Positions 17,479 through 26,097 of a stretch of DNA of 64,000 nucleotides are shown one piece after another; within the stretch, counting starts at the first letter, position 1; every line of letters starts with the position of its first letter. The stretch comes from Candidatus Methanoperedens sp. (GTDB lineage Archaea; Halobacteriota; Methanosarcinia; Methanosarcinales; Methanoperedenaceae): NCBI GenBank assembly GCA_012026835.1, contig VEPN01000010.1, positions 1 through 64,000 on the forward strand. Reading direction: 5' to 3'. The notes beneath the pieces were generated by a model. The model was not told the origin of the DNA and did not search any database. It was given only the letters and a program-made list of their open reading frames with translations. A program made the translations under genes and the position numbers.

Positions 17479-17880
17479 ATGGAAGTACCACTGAAGTTCG
17501 CCTGGGCAAGCCTGATTTATTTAATGATTGGCAGCACAATGGGGGTGGTAATGGTTTTGACCTCATTACCACTTATACCCTCTCATGCCCATGTATTATT
17601 GATAGGCTTTGTATCGATGATGATATTTGGGGTAGGATATCATCTTTTGCCAGTATTTGCTGGAACTGACCTCTATAGCCTCCGCCTGGCAGAGATACAA
17701 TTCTGGCTCCAGAACATAGGTCTTATTGGTCTTGCGTTCACCATGCCGTACAGGTTTACGAGCAACAATTACCAGCTTGGAACTACAATATTTGGATTGG
17801 TATCGCTTCTGGCTATTTATATTTTCGTTTATAATGTGGCGCGCTCAATCATACCCCCAAAGGAAATAAAAAAAATTTAA
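17479..17880 (+). CDS. Mini heme-copper-oxidase subunit I-like membrane protein (copy 2)
   Basis: The 133-aa protein has four hydrophobic helices and the motif IPSHAHVLLIGFVSMMIFGV followed by YHLLPVFAG. It is a clear paralogue of the protein at 12902 (shared S-H-x-H, LP-x-x-x-G and IQFWLQNIGLIGL). The His pair could ligate heme. It is far too short for an oxidase. Its neighbours are a DUF1858 and an AhpD-fold gene, while copy 1 neighbours DUF2124 and CGGC genes, so both copies sit with small redox proteins. Confidence 0.68.
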   Translation: MEVPLKFAWASLIYLMIGSTMGVVMVLTSLPLIPSHAHVLLIGFVSMMIFGVGYHLLPVFAGTDLYSLRLAEIQFWLQNIGLIGLAFTMPYRFTSNNYQLGTTIFGLVSLLAIYIFVYNVARSIIPPKEIKKI

Positions 17881-18017
17881 TCTCTTATAGTAATCTCCTG
17901 GTCGAGCAGTGGTTCGTCATTATTGAGGCATCTGCCTGCTCTAAAACGTGCTTTGATATTCTGGGATACTTTTAAGCCAAAGGACGATAGAAGGTCAATA
18001 GTGAGGAGGTAATTTTT

Positions 18018-18686
18018 ATGGATGTTACAGATGCCCTGTATTCCCGTTACAGCACCCGGGCGTTTAAGCCCGATCCCGTTGATAGGAGAATAATTACTAA
18101 AATCCTGGAAGCTGCAACCCGCGCGCCCTCGTGGGCCAATACACAGCCATGGGAGATATTTGCAGCCAGCGGGGATGTTTTGAACAGGCTGCGCGTTGCC
18201 TGTTTAGAAAATTTTCATAATGGTGTGACCGGCAAATCGGATCTACCAAGGCCACAACAATGGCCTCCTGCCCTGCAGAAACGTATGGAGGAACTGGCAG
18301 CAGAGCGCTCTAAAACTGCTGCTGGCATGGGACCAGATGAAAAATCCGCAAGGCAGGCTATTTTTGAGGCGAATTACAGGTTTTTCGGGGCACCGGTGGT
18401 CATCTACCTGTGCATGGACCGTACTCTCACGCCGTGGTCAATATTTGATATCGGGATGCTTGCCCAGAGCATTATGCTGGCGGCGCAGCAGCATGGCATA
18501 GGCTCAATCCCTGCTGTTAGCCTGGTATCTTATCCTGACCTGATCCGCAAAGAACTGGAAATCCCGGATGAACTATCAATCATATTCGGAATTGCTCTTG
18601 GCTATAGCGACGCGCAGCATCTACAGAATAAATTCAGGAGCCCAAGGCGACCTGTGCAGGAAGTTGTGAGGTTTAAGGGGTTCTAA
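18018..18686 (+). CDS. Nitroreductase-family flavoprotein
   Basis: The 222-aa protein is of the FMN-dependent nitroreductase family: N-terminal LYSRYSTRAFKPDPV with the conserved R-x-S/T-x-R FMN-phosphate contact, APSWANTQPW, and C-terminal GIALGYSDAQH. Members reduce nitro groups, quinones or flavins with NAD(P)H. The physiological substrate cannot be told. GAGGAGGT stands 7 bases before the ATG. It appears monocistronic. Confidence 0.9.
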   Translation: MDVTDALYSRYSTRAFKPDPVDRRIITKILEAATRAPSWANTQPWEIFAASGDVLNRLRVACLENFHNGVTGKSDLPRPQQWPPALQKRMEELAAERSKTAAGMGPDEKSARQAIFEANYRFFGAPVVIYLCMDRTLTPWSIFDIGMLAQSIMLAAQQHGIGSIPAVSLVSYPDLIRKELEIPDELSIIFGIALGYSDAQHLQNKFRSPRRPVQEVVRFKGF

Positions 18687-18737
18687 CTGTCTGAATTAAC
18701 CGGTTGTAATCGGCACCGAGGGGGAAAATGAGGGGGT

Positions 18738-19511
18738 ATGCCAGAACAGGTAATACTAATTGCCCTTATGATAGCTATAGTCTTCTCAGCTGTTCATCTT
18801 ACAGCTCCCAGGTTATATAGCTTCTCAGAGCGGTATAAGAAACCAGTAATCTCCTTCTCAGGTGGTGTTGCGGCAGCCTACATATTCTTCGATCTGCTGC
18901 CTTCAATACAGAAGGCAGGGGAACATCTCAAGCTGCTGATATACAAATATCTCGGAAAAATGCCTCCCTCGGAGGTCGCAATCTTCGGGATCGCATTCAT
19001 AGGCTTTCTTGTGTTCTTCATATTAGAACATGCTGCAATACATTCGCGCCGCCATATCGCAGCAGAGGCCGGACAGCATATAGATTCTGTTGCAGCCTCA
19101 AAAGGAATATTTATTCTCCATTTCAGCATGCTTGCCCTTGTAAGTCTGCTGATAGCCTTCAACCTGCGCTTTGAGGTCCGGACGAGTTTACCCGGAGCAG
19201 TACTGTTCTCTATTGCCCTGATTCTTCATTTTTTTGGGGCTGATAGAACCATGGAGATACACTATAGTTCTTTATTCAACAGGTACGGCAGGTATATACT
19301 CAGTATAATGCCACTTATAGGCTGGTTTCTATCCGTCCTTTTCCCGGAGAGACAATCAGAAGCAGCGGTATTACTGGCGTTTATAGCAGGTGCGGTACTG
19401 TTCAATGTTATCAAGGATGAAGTCCCGGGTGCAGAAAGAGGCGAGCCTAAATTCTTCGTAGCCGGTTCATTAATCTACAGCGGAGTACTGATTCTGCTAT
19501 TACTTGTATAG
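18738..19511 (+). CDS. Polytopic membrane protein, weakly ZIP-transporter-like
   Basis: The 257-aa protein has about seven or eight hydrophobic segments. SFSGGVAAAYIFFDLLPSI near residues 38-56 and LAFIAGAVLFNVIKDEVP near 215-232 resemble the helix pairs of ZIP metal transporters. The classical HxxxE metal site is not clear; ALILHFFGADRTMEIH is the closest stretch. A metal-transport role is only possible. It follows the nitroreductase gene by 51 bases on the same strand. Confidence 0.5.
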   Translation: MPEQVILIALMIAIVFSAVHLTAPRLYSFSERYKKPVISFSGGVAAAYIFFDLLPSIQKAGEHLKLLIYKYLGKMPPSEVAIFGIAFIGFLVFFILEHAAIHSRRHIAAEAGQHIDSVAASKGIFILHFSMLALVSLLIAFNLRFEVRTSLPGAVLFSIALILHFFGADRTMEIHYSSLFNRYGRYILSIMPLIGWFLSVLFPERQSEAAVLLAFIAGAVLFNVIKDEVPGAERGEPKFFVAGSLIYSGVLILLLLV

Positions 19512-19723
19512 CCAAGAGTGCATAAATGTATAGCAGAGATTAATAGGATATATTTGAAACCGTTATTTGCGAGGTTACTATCTCGTTATACAAGATTTAA
19601 ATACTATAATAAGTAATTACTTTAATGAGGGGTTGCTCTGTGGAAATTTAATAGGGTAAACACCAAGCCAAAAACGCACTAAGGGAGCGTAAATAATTGA
19701 TAGGAAAGAACCGGGAGGTATAG

Positions 19724-21034
19724 ATGCCTAAATTGGAAAGAAGCCTGGGGTTGTTAGGGGCTACGAATGTAAGTATCGGCGCAATAATTGGCGCAGGGAT
19801 ATTTGTCCTTAGCGGTGTTGCTTCAGGGATCGCAGGGCCTGCTGTCATACTTTCATTCGTGATCGCAGGGGCTACTGCATTCCTTACGGCATTGAGTTCT
19901 GCCGAACTATCCTCATTCATTACCGAAGCCGGAGGTTCCTATATTTATGCAGATAAGGCGTTCGGAAAATTCTGGGGATTCCTGGTTGGCTGGACTAAAT
20001 CATTTGACTATATAGTGGGAGCAAGCGCAGTTAGTATCGGATTCGCAACATACTTTGCATATTTTATTGGAATCCCGGCCATGCAGAGCGTAATAATAAT
20101 TGTCGGGGCAGCACTGCCTTTGCTCTTCATGCTGTTAAACTTCAAAGGAGTAAAAGAAGCCTCAGGCGCAAACAATTTACTGGTGATACTGAAGGTTACG
20201 GCACTTGTGCTTTTCATAATTGTAGGAGGATTTTTCATAATTTCACGCGGGGATTTTTCCAATTATCATCCTTTTTTTCCCAGGGGTTTTGCCGGGGTGA
20301 TGTCAGGCGCAGCGGTAATTTTCTTTGCGTTTATAGGTTTCAATACGGTTACAGTGCTGTCAGAAGAAATAAAGAATCCTGAAAAAACAGTACCAAGGGC
20401 AATAATGCTTGCGTTTGGAGTAAGCACTTTGCTCTATATCGGTGTTTCGGCGGTTGAGGTTGGGCTGTTGAACTGGAAGATTATAGGCTCTTCGAGCGCA
20501 CCGCTTGAAGTATCAATGAGGGTAGCAACAAATAATTTTTTCCTGCTGAAATTCATCTCTATTTCAGCACTGTTTGCAACGGCGTCCGTAGTGATGGCAT
20601 CTATCCTTGGAGGTTCGAGGGCTCTCTTTGCGATGGCAAGGCAGAATGTGATCCCACGTTCGCTTGCAAAGGTTTCGAAAAATGGTGTTCCTTTCTTTAC
20701 GGTATTGATAAGCGGAGTTGTAATTGCACTAATTGTTATTGCTACTCGCGGCAATCTGGAATGGCTTGCTTCGGTATTTAACTTCGGGACATTGATGACT
20801 TTCTTTTTCATCAATCTAAGTGCGGTGCGACTAAGGCAAAAAATGCCTTATGCAGACCGTACATTCAAGGTACCACTATACCCGATTCCGCCGATACTCG
20901 GGATACTGTTCTGCTTTATCCTTGCTCTTTATTTGAATCTTAATGCTATAATGTTTGCAGGAGCATGGATTGCGATTGGCATAATGGCATACTATTACCA
21001 CAAAAAAAGAAAGAAAACAGGCGGTGAATTTTGA
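19724..21034 (+). CDS. APC-superfamily amino acid permease
   Basis: The 436-aa protein has about twelve hydrophobic helices. The first is the APC signature GATNVSIGAIIGAGIFVLSG (residues 13-32), whose broken glycine-rich helix binds substrate. FFAFIGFNTVTVLSEEIKNP is the helix 6 region. It imports amino acids or polyamines; the substrate is unknown. GGGAGGT precedes the ATG. The 210-base gap upstream holds an A/T-rich promoter (TTTAAATACTATAATA) and nothing else I can name. Confidence 0.9.
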   Translation: MPKLERSLGLLGATNVSIGAIIGAGIFVLSGVASGIAGPAVILSFVIAGATAFLTALSSAELSSFITEAGGSYIYADKAFGKFWGFLVGWTKSFDYIVGASAVSIGFATYFAYFIGIPAMQSVIIIVGAALPLLFMLLNFKGVKEASGANNLLVILKVTALVLFIIVGGFFIISRGDFSNYHPFFPRGFAGVMSGAAVIFFAFIGFNTVTVLSEEIKNPEKTVPRAIMLAFGVSTLLYIGVSAVEVGLLNWKIIGSSSAPLEVSMRVATNNFFLLKFISISALFATASVVMASILGGSRALFAMARQNVIPRSLAKVSKNGVPFFTVLISGVVIALIVIATRGNLEWLASVFNFGTLMTFFFINLSAVRLRQKMPYADRTFKVPLYPIPPILGILFCFILALYLNLNAIMFAGAWIAIGIMAYYYHKKRKKTGGEF

Positions 21035-21229
21035 GTTGTGAAATATGGAAAAATATGATGTGATTTATTTAATATTATAATATTAACAACCGATAACTTG
21101 ACAGAACCCAGAAGTCCTATGGAAGTTATGACGGCTAAAATGTCGAATTTACCCCGGCAGGTTTGTGGACACTAACTTTAAGTGTTAAAATAACCTTAAA
21201 TCTATAGAGTCCAGAAAGCTTTATTACTG

Positions 21230-21245
21230 TTCGTGAATATACGAA
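21230..21245. promoter_or_regulatory. Dyad TTCGT-N6-ACGAA upstream of DUF1858
   Basis: The dyad TTCGT GAATAT ACGAA ends 16 bases before the start codon and directly precedes the AAGGAG ribosome-binding site. Arms and spacing are identical to the dyad in front of the Hdr operon (11974-11989), suggesting one shared regulator. The rest of the 227-base gap contains an A/T-rich stretch (ATTTATTTAATATTATAATA) past the permease stop. Confidence 0.45.
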
Positions 21246-21261
21246 TAAAAAGGAGTAAATC

Positions 21262-21468
21262 ATGACCATAACAAAAGAAATGACAATAGAGGAAGTCGTC
21301 ACACAGTATCCTGAGACCATGATGGTATTCATGAGGCACGGGCTGCACTGTGTGGGGTGCCACGTATCTGCTTTTGAGAGCATAGAAGAAGGTGCGATGG
21401 CGCACGGCATCAACACAGATGCACTTGTGGCCGACCTGAATAAAGTTACAGCAGCTCGAAAGAAGTAG
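21262..21468 (+). CDS. DUF1858 protein with CxxC
   Basis: The 68-aa protein is a stand-alone DUF1858 domain: MTIEEVVTQYPETMMVFMRH, then GLHCVGCHVSAFESI, then GINTDALVADLNK. The two cysteines could bind a metal or form a disulfide. AAGGAG lies 6 bases upstream of the ATG. The gene converges with carbamate kinase, stops 2 bases apart. It shares a promoter dyad with the Hdr operon. Confidence 0.85.
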   Translation: MTITKEMTIEEVVTQYPETMMVFMRHGLHCVGCHVSAFESIEEGAMAHGINTDALVADLNKVTAARKK

Positions 21469-21470
21469 CT

Positions 21471-22391
21471 TCAAACGACTCTTGTACCAGTCCCGCCGCA
21501 AAGCGCGGGAAGCGCCTTATCAAGGCTTGAAATAATCGCCATTTTGCCCCCCGATCTTATAAACCTGAGTGCGGCAAGTATCTTTGGTTCCATGCTGCCT
21601 TTCCCGAAATGTCCTTCTTTTACATACCTTTCAGCCTCAGTTACTGATATTTCGCCAAGGTTCACCTGGTTTTCTTTCCCGTAATTCAGTGATGCATGCT
21701 CGACATCTGTAAGTATCAGGAGAACCTCAGCCCCGACAGCAGATGCCATCATGCCTGCCGTAAGGTCTTTATCGATAACGGCTTCTACCCCCAGAAGTTT
21801 CTCTTCCTTCTCGATGACAGGGACCCCGCCGCCTCCGGCAGCAATGACTATTGCCCCTTCCCGGACGAGCTTTTTGATGATATTCTCTTCAACGATCTTG
21901 ACTGGTGCAGGTGAAGCAACGACCTTTCGAAAACCTTTTTTATCCTTTATCATTTTTATCCCCTGCCTCATCATTTTTTGCGCTTTTTCTTCATCATAGT
22001 AAAGACCTATCGGTTTTGTTGGGGTCTTAAAAGAAGAACAGAATTCATCCACGATCACCTGCGTAAGTATTGTTACCACCTGCCTGTTAATCCCTGATTC
22101 CTTAAGCCTGTTATCAAGGGACTGCTGGAGAAGATATCCGATCATCCCCTGCGTCTGTGCGCCCAGGACATCCAGTGGCTGGGCATGCACAAGACCGCAT
22201 TCTTCCTGCATCGCAAGGAGATTTCCCACCTGAGGGCCGTTGCCGTGTGTAAGTACCACATCATGTCCTTCCCTGATTATCTGGGCGATCTCCGATGCTG
22301 TATTATCGATAATCCTTTGCTGTTCCAGAGGGTTTCCTCTTGAGGGATTCAATATTGCGTTCCCGCCTACTGCTATTACAATCCTGCTCAT
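21471..22391 (-). CDS. arcC: Carbamate kinase
   Basis: The 306-aa amino-acid-kinase-fold enzyme starts IVIAVGGNAILNPSRGNP and has THGNGPQVGNLL, QTQGMIGYLLQQ, AAGGGGVPV, DKDLTAGMMA and LTDVEHASLNYG, the standard carbamate kinase motifs. It interconverts carbamoyl phosphate plus ADP with carbamate plus ATP. No arcA or arcB is beside it, so it may act in nucleotide or amino-acid catabolism. It appears monocistronic. Confidence 0.95.
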   Translation of the reverse strand: MSRIVIAVGGNAILNPSRGNPLEQQRIIDNTASEIAQIIREGHDVVLTHGNGPQVGNLLAMQEECGLVHAQPLDVLGAQTQGMIGYLLQQSLDNRLKESGINRQVVTILTQVIVDEFCSSFKTPTKPIGLYYDEEKAQKMMRQGIKMIKDKKGFRKVVASPAPVKIVEENIIKKLVREGAIVIAAGGGGVPVIEKEEKLLGVEAVIDKDLTAGMMASAVGAEVLLILTDVEHASLNYGKENQVNLGEISVTEAERYVKEGHFGKGSMEPKILAALRFIRSGGKMAIISSLDKALPALCGGTGTRVV

Positions 22392-22600
22392 TATCCTGCC
22401 CCAGATACTTTTTATAGGAGCCGGTTCATATATTTTTCCATTACTTAATATGTTATGAGGAGGACAAAATTCTTATTTGTATGTATCAGGTATTTATTAT
22501 ACCATAGTAACTATAGTAACTAACCGTGAATTATAGTCATTACAGGAAGTCCATATATTCGGCGGTCTTCTGAAGTATTCCACACATTAATGGGATTAAA

Positions 22601-22680
22601 CACCGCAAAGTTCGAAAAGTTCGCAAAGCATAGCGGGAAAAATCTTTGCGAACTTTGCGTTCTTTGTGCCCTTTGCGGTG
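22601..22680. repeat. GCAAAG-type inverted repeat, 80 bases
   Basis: The ends are perfect complements (CACCGCAAAG 22601-22610 and CTTTGCGGTG 22671-22680). An inner perfect 9-bp pair is TTCGCAAAG 22620-22628 with CTTTGCGAA 22644-22652. A related shorter element lies at 46407-46455. It lies in a 438-base gap between carbamate kinase and the toxin-antitoxin pair; the rest of the gap shows only the arcC promoter. It could be a miniature mobile or REP-like repeat or a transcribed hairpin. Confidence 0.6.
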
Positions 22681-22829
22681 ACCACACCCGAATTGTTATA
22701 TGTTTTTCATATCGGCGCTGCTTCGCTATAGGAAATTCAGGCAAAAATTCCCAACCATATCAATCATTTCATGGCGCAAATCAAAAACCAACCACAAATA
22801 TTAATATGCACCAAAAAAGATAGAAGATC

Positions 22830-23105
22830 ATGGCCAAAACCAGACCAAAAATTCCCCCAAAAACCCGGATAGCCAAAACAAACATAGCTCATGGATTCAG
22901 GACCACAATCCCGAAAGACATCCGCAAAGCCTATTCTGTGAAACAGGGAATGCAGGTGGTCTGGTATGATAAAAACGGGGAAATACGGATTTATTTCAGA
23001 AAGCCTGTCAAATCCATCAGGGAACTTAAAGGAAGCATCCGCGGCGGGCGAGACCTCTCAAAAGTGAGCGCAGAAGAGCTAATAGATAGAGAATACAACC
23101 TATGA
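22830..23105 (+). CDS. AbrB/SpoVT-type antitoxin
   Basis: The 91-aa protein has a swapped-hairpin AbrB DNA-binding segment (GFRTTIPKDIRKAYSVKQGM) followed by a toxin-binding tail (SIRELKGSIRGGRDLSKVSA). It overlaps the downstream PIN gene by 4 bases (ATGA), the usual antitoxin-first VapBC layout, and probably represses its own promoter. Confidence 0.88.
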   Translation: MAKTRPKIPPKTRIAKTNIAHGFRTTIPKDIRKAYSVKQGMQVVWYDKNGEIRIYFRKPVKSIRELKGSIRGGRDLSKVSAEELIDREYNL

Positions 23106-23545
23106 AGAAATACGATATCTTCCTCGATGCCAGCGCCCTGGTGGCTTACTTCAATATAGAGGATGAATTTCATAAGGTGGCAACCGAAATAATCGATACT
23201 GAACAGATTAACCTGAATCTTTATACTTGCGATGTCACTGTTCTTGAGCTACAGTATGTGCTGTGGAAAAAAACAGACCTTCCCACAGCAATCGATAAGA
23301 CGCTGGGTCTGGTTGAAGCCAAGGATGTTACTGTGCTGGTCAGCGATATCGATGATATACTCAGTGAACTGGAAATATTCAAACTCCATCCTATGCCAAG
23401 TTTTGATGCTCTCATATGCTCTATTATGAGCAGGCAGGGGATAGAACTACTCGTATCTTTTGACAGGGAACATTTTGATGCTGTTAATGGCATTGTGAGA
23501 GTTGAAAGCCTGAAAGAGTTAAAAGTGAAAATTGGAAAGAAGTAA
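23102..23545 (+). CDS. vapC: PIN-domain toxin (VapC-type)
   Basis: The 147-aa PIN-domain ribonuclease has the expected acidic residues: FLDASALVAYF (Asp8 region), a Glu in TVLELQYVL, FDALICSIM, and FDREHFDAV near the end. VapC toxins cut tRNA or rRNA with a divalent metal and are neutralised by the cognate AbrB-type antitoxin, here encoded immediately upstream. Confidence 0.9.
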   Translation: MKKYDIFLDASALVAYFNIEDEFHKVATEIIDTEQINLNLYTCDVTVLELQYVLWKKTDLPTAIDKTLGLVEAKDVTVLVSDIDDILSELEIFKLHPMPSFDALICSIMSRQGIELLVSFDREHFDAVNGIVRVESLKELKVKIGKK

Positions 23546-23616
23546 GTGCAGCCGGCCTCTCATCCATGCCCGAAGCTGCGGGCTCGCATCTGCTTCCGAT
23601 GAAAGCTGAAGCAAAA

Positions 23617-23664
23617 TCAAGCGCGCACTGATAACTGAGAGGTATGCGGCGGCGCATGCGGAAG
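23617..23664 (+). pseudogene. Fragment copied from the 3' end of the Hdr-operon terminal gene
   Basis: These 48 bases match the reverse complement of 317-364 with a single mismatch. They encode the same peptide, KRALITERYAAAHAE, and end near an in-frame stop (TGA about 23677). Upstream the match fades within a few codons and there is no start. It is therefore a gene relic or recombination scar, not a working gene. Confidence 0.65.
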
Positions 23665-23737
23665 CGGGCGGGCATTGATTAGTTTTTTATTCACATCTTT
23701 CCTGTTATTCTGACAGTGGTTTCTGTTACCACAATGA

Positions 23738-23929
23738 AATTTCCAGGGAGAGATTTTTCATATTTTTCACTTTATCTATTATCTTGTAAAGAAGGGAATT
23801 CACGAGCCTGTTGCTATGTATTTTAGGAATCCCTACGTCCAGAAATACGAAGAATGCCCGGATGCGGTGCTTGATGTGTACCATTATAGAAAATCTTTCT
23901 TCAGTAGCCTATTTGACATAAGGGGGTGA
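23738..23929 (+). pseudogene. Possible gene remnant, C-terminal-like open fragment
   Basis: An open frame of about 63 codons without a convincing start ends at TGA 23929. The peptide is protein-like (GIHEPVAMYFRNPYVQKYEE, DVYHYRKSFFSSLFDI), with an internal ATG at 23816. I do not recognise the parent family. Together with the fragment at 23617 it suggests that this 520-base gap between vapC and the KaiC-like gene is a gene graveyard. Confidence 0.35.
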
Positions 23930-24065
23930 AAAAAAGTTACCAATGGTTTTATAGGGGTCTTGGTAACCACCTATTAATAACCTGACAACTGCAAAAACCT
24001 ATAAGTAATGAATAAAGCCATACATATTGTGTGTTCAGTAACTTCCTTATGGTGGAGTTCCTAAT

Positions 24066-25529
24066 ATGAAAACAGTACCTACCGGAATAAAAGGCCTTGA
24101 CCATGTCCTTAAGGGAGGATTTAACCATCCTTCAACAGTTTTAGTTGCAGGCACCGCGGGGGCGGGTAAAACCACAATGGCAATGCAATCATTGTTCAAT
24201 GCCGCCCGCGAAGGGGAAGTATGTCTTTTCATTTCAGCCATTTCCGAACCTGTTGCCATGATGGAAAGCTTTGTATCCAATTACTCTTTTTTCGATTATT
24301 CTTTGCTTGAACAGAATAAAATAAAATTATTCAACATTGAGGAAAACCTTCTCAAGGCAGGCGCTCCTGAGGTCATAAAATTCATTGAAGATAAGATCAG
24401 GATGTACAAGCCAAACAGGGTAGTCATCGACCCGATAACTGTTATTGCGGAATCAAAAGAGACCGAATTCGAACAGCGCTTATTCCTTTATGAACTCCTC
24501 ACCAGGATGAAAAGCTGGAACCTCCTCGTTCTTATTACCGGTGAATTCAGCATGGAGGCCCTGAAAAATAACCCGCTAAGCTACCTTGTGGACTGCGTCC
24601 TGCACATCACCGAGACAATAGAAGGAGATAAAAGCGAACGCTACCTGACAGTGGTCAAGATGCGTGGAAGGAGTTATATTTCCGGAAGGCACACGTATAA
24701 ATTGAGCGATGACGGGATTTCAGTTTTCCCCAGGTTGCTGCCTGGGCCCGAATTCAAGACAGCTTCAACCCTCAGGGCAAGCACGGGCGTAGAGGGCCTG
24801 GACAGGATGTTAAAAGGAGGCCTGTTAAAGGACGATATAATCTTATTCTCAGGCAGCCCGGGCACAGGAAAAACGATTTTCGGTCTTTCATTCATATATG
24901 AAGGAACAAAAAAAGGGGAAACGGGTCTAATTATTTCACTTGAGGAATGGCCTGAAAAACTAAAGAGAAATGCCAGGTCTTTCGGATGGGATTTTGAACA
25001 GCTCGAAAAAAAAGGGCTTGTCAGGTTCCTTTATTTTCCCCCCGCCCTGTTCCATGCTGATGAACATGCAGTGCTGATAAAAGAGATCTTAAAACAATAT
25101 AACATACAAAGGGTCTTATTTGACGGCATCGAGGACCTGGAAACAGCCCTGCCCGATTCCATAAAAAGAAGAGATTATGTTCATTCCCTGGTGGATTATT
25201 TTTCATCCCAGGGTGTTACGACCCTTTTAACAAGCGAGATACCTGAGCTTTTTGGGACTATCCGGCTGACCCAGGAAACCCTCTCAGGTTCCGTGGATAC
25301 TGTAGTGCTTTTGCGGCAGGTGGAAGTTGAGGGACATATGATAAAAGCCCTCAGCATTTTAAAATCCCGCGGCTCTGACCATGATAAAGAGATAAGAGAG
25401 TTTGAAATAACAGATAAAGGAATAGAAGTTAAAGTTGCCTTAAAAGGATATGAGAACGTGCTTGCGGGTATAGCAAGAAAGCCGCCAGTAGATGTATTCA
25501 GGGAAATGTTCGGTGGTAAAAAACCATGA
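24066..25529 (+). CDS. Two-domain KaiC/RadA-like ATPase
   Basis: The 487-aa protein has two KaiC-type RecA domains. Domain 1 starts VPTGIKGLDHVLKGGF with Walker A GTAGAGKTT at 29-37. Domain 2 starts STGVEGLDRMLKGGL with Walker A GSPGTGKT near 263-270 and Walker B-like VLFDGIEDL. Archaeal KaiC-like proteins act in signalling, not in a cyanobacterial-type clock, and no KaiA or KaiB is present. It is the first gene of a five-gene operon leading to a response regulator and histidine kinase. Confidence 0.9.
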   Translation: MKTVPTGIKGLDHVLKGGFNHPSTVLVAGTAGAGKTTMAMQSLFNAAREGEVCLFISAISEPVAMMESFVSNYSFFDYSLLEQNKIKLFNIEENLLKAGAPEVIKFIEDKIRMYKPNRVVIDPITVIAESKETEFEQRLFLYELLTRMKSWNLLVLITGEFSMEALKNNPLSYLVDCVLHITETIEGDKSERYLTVVKMRGRSYISGRHTYKLSDDGISVFPRLLPGPEFKTASTLRASTGVEGLDRMLKGGLLKDDIILFSGSPGTGKTIFGLSFIYEGTKKGETGLIISLEEWPEKLKRNARSFGWDFEQLEKKGLVRFLYFPPALFHADEHAVLIKEILKQYNIQRVLFDGIEDLETALPDSIKRRDYVHSLVDYFSSQGVTTLLTSEIPELFGTIRLTQETLSGSVDTVVLLRQVEVEGHMIKALSILKSRGSDHDKEIREFEITDKGIEVKVALKGYENVLAGIARKPPVDVFREMFGGKKP

Positions 25530-25792
25530 GTCTCATGGAAATACTCTGGATAATTTCAATGGTTCCATTGCTTATTTTGCCCTACGGCATAGCAACATTT
25601 TATGAACGCACTTTTAAAAGGAAAACATACCCCTATCTTTTCCTGATAGCTCTTCTCCTGTATGCTGCTATATTGCTCAAGTACCTGTATCCTTCTTTCT
25701 CCGGGGAGAACCTGCTTTTCGCTCTTGGCGGGTTAATCCTTGGATTGACAAGCATAAGATTAGATTATGTCATGACACGCAGAGGAAAATGA
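25526..25792 (+). CDS. Small membrane protein of the KaiC-kinase operon (three helices)
   Basis: The 88-aa protein has three hydrophobic helices (WIISMVPLLILPYGIATF, YLFLIALLLYAAILL, LLFALGGLILGL). No known domain was recognised. It overlaps the KaiC-like gene and the next membrane gene by 4 bases on each side. It may be a membrane anchor or subunit of the signalling system; this rests on position only. Confidence 0.75.
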   Translation: MSLMEILWIISMVPLLILPYGIATFYERTFKRKTYPYLFLIALLLYAAILLKYLYPSFSGENLLFALGGLILGLTSIRLDYVMTRRGK

Positions 25793-26097
25793 TGATCGAT
25801 TTAGTCCTTTTCTATGCAGGCATCCTGGGCATACTGGTTTTTTATGCAGTACTGATGCATCTGAGCGCAAGAATGGGTGAAGGGATGGGTCTCCCAAAAT
25901 ATTATCTTTTATACTACCTGGCTATTTTTGCGTTAATTCTAACAATACCTGCCGTTCAATACGCCCCGGACGGCAGTTCCGGAGATACTTTATTCATCCT
26001 GCTCATAGCCGGGAATATCATAGTTATGGCTGTTTCTTTTAAGTACTGGTGGTGGCTAAAAAACGAATTTTTTGGAAAGGAAGATAAACAAACATGA
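25789..26097 (+). CDS. Small membrane protein of the KaiC-kinase operon (second)
   Basis: The 102-aa protein has three hydrophobic helices (VLFYAGILGILVFYAVLMH, YLLYYLAIFALILTIPAV, LFILLIAGNIIVMAVSF) and ends in an aromatic YWWWLKNEFFG stretch. The family is unknown. It overlaps its neighbours by 4 bases and resembles the preceding protein in size and topology, so the two may form a complex. Confidence 0.75.
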   Translation: MMIDLVLFYAGILGILVFYAVLMHLSARMGEGMGLPKYYLLYYLAIFALILTIPAVQYAPDGSSGDTLFILLIAGNIIVMAVSFKYWWWLKNEFFGKEDKQT

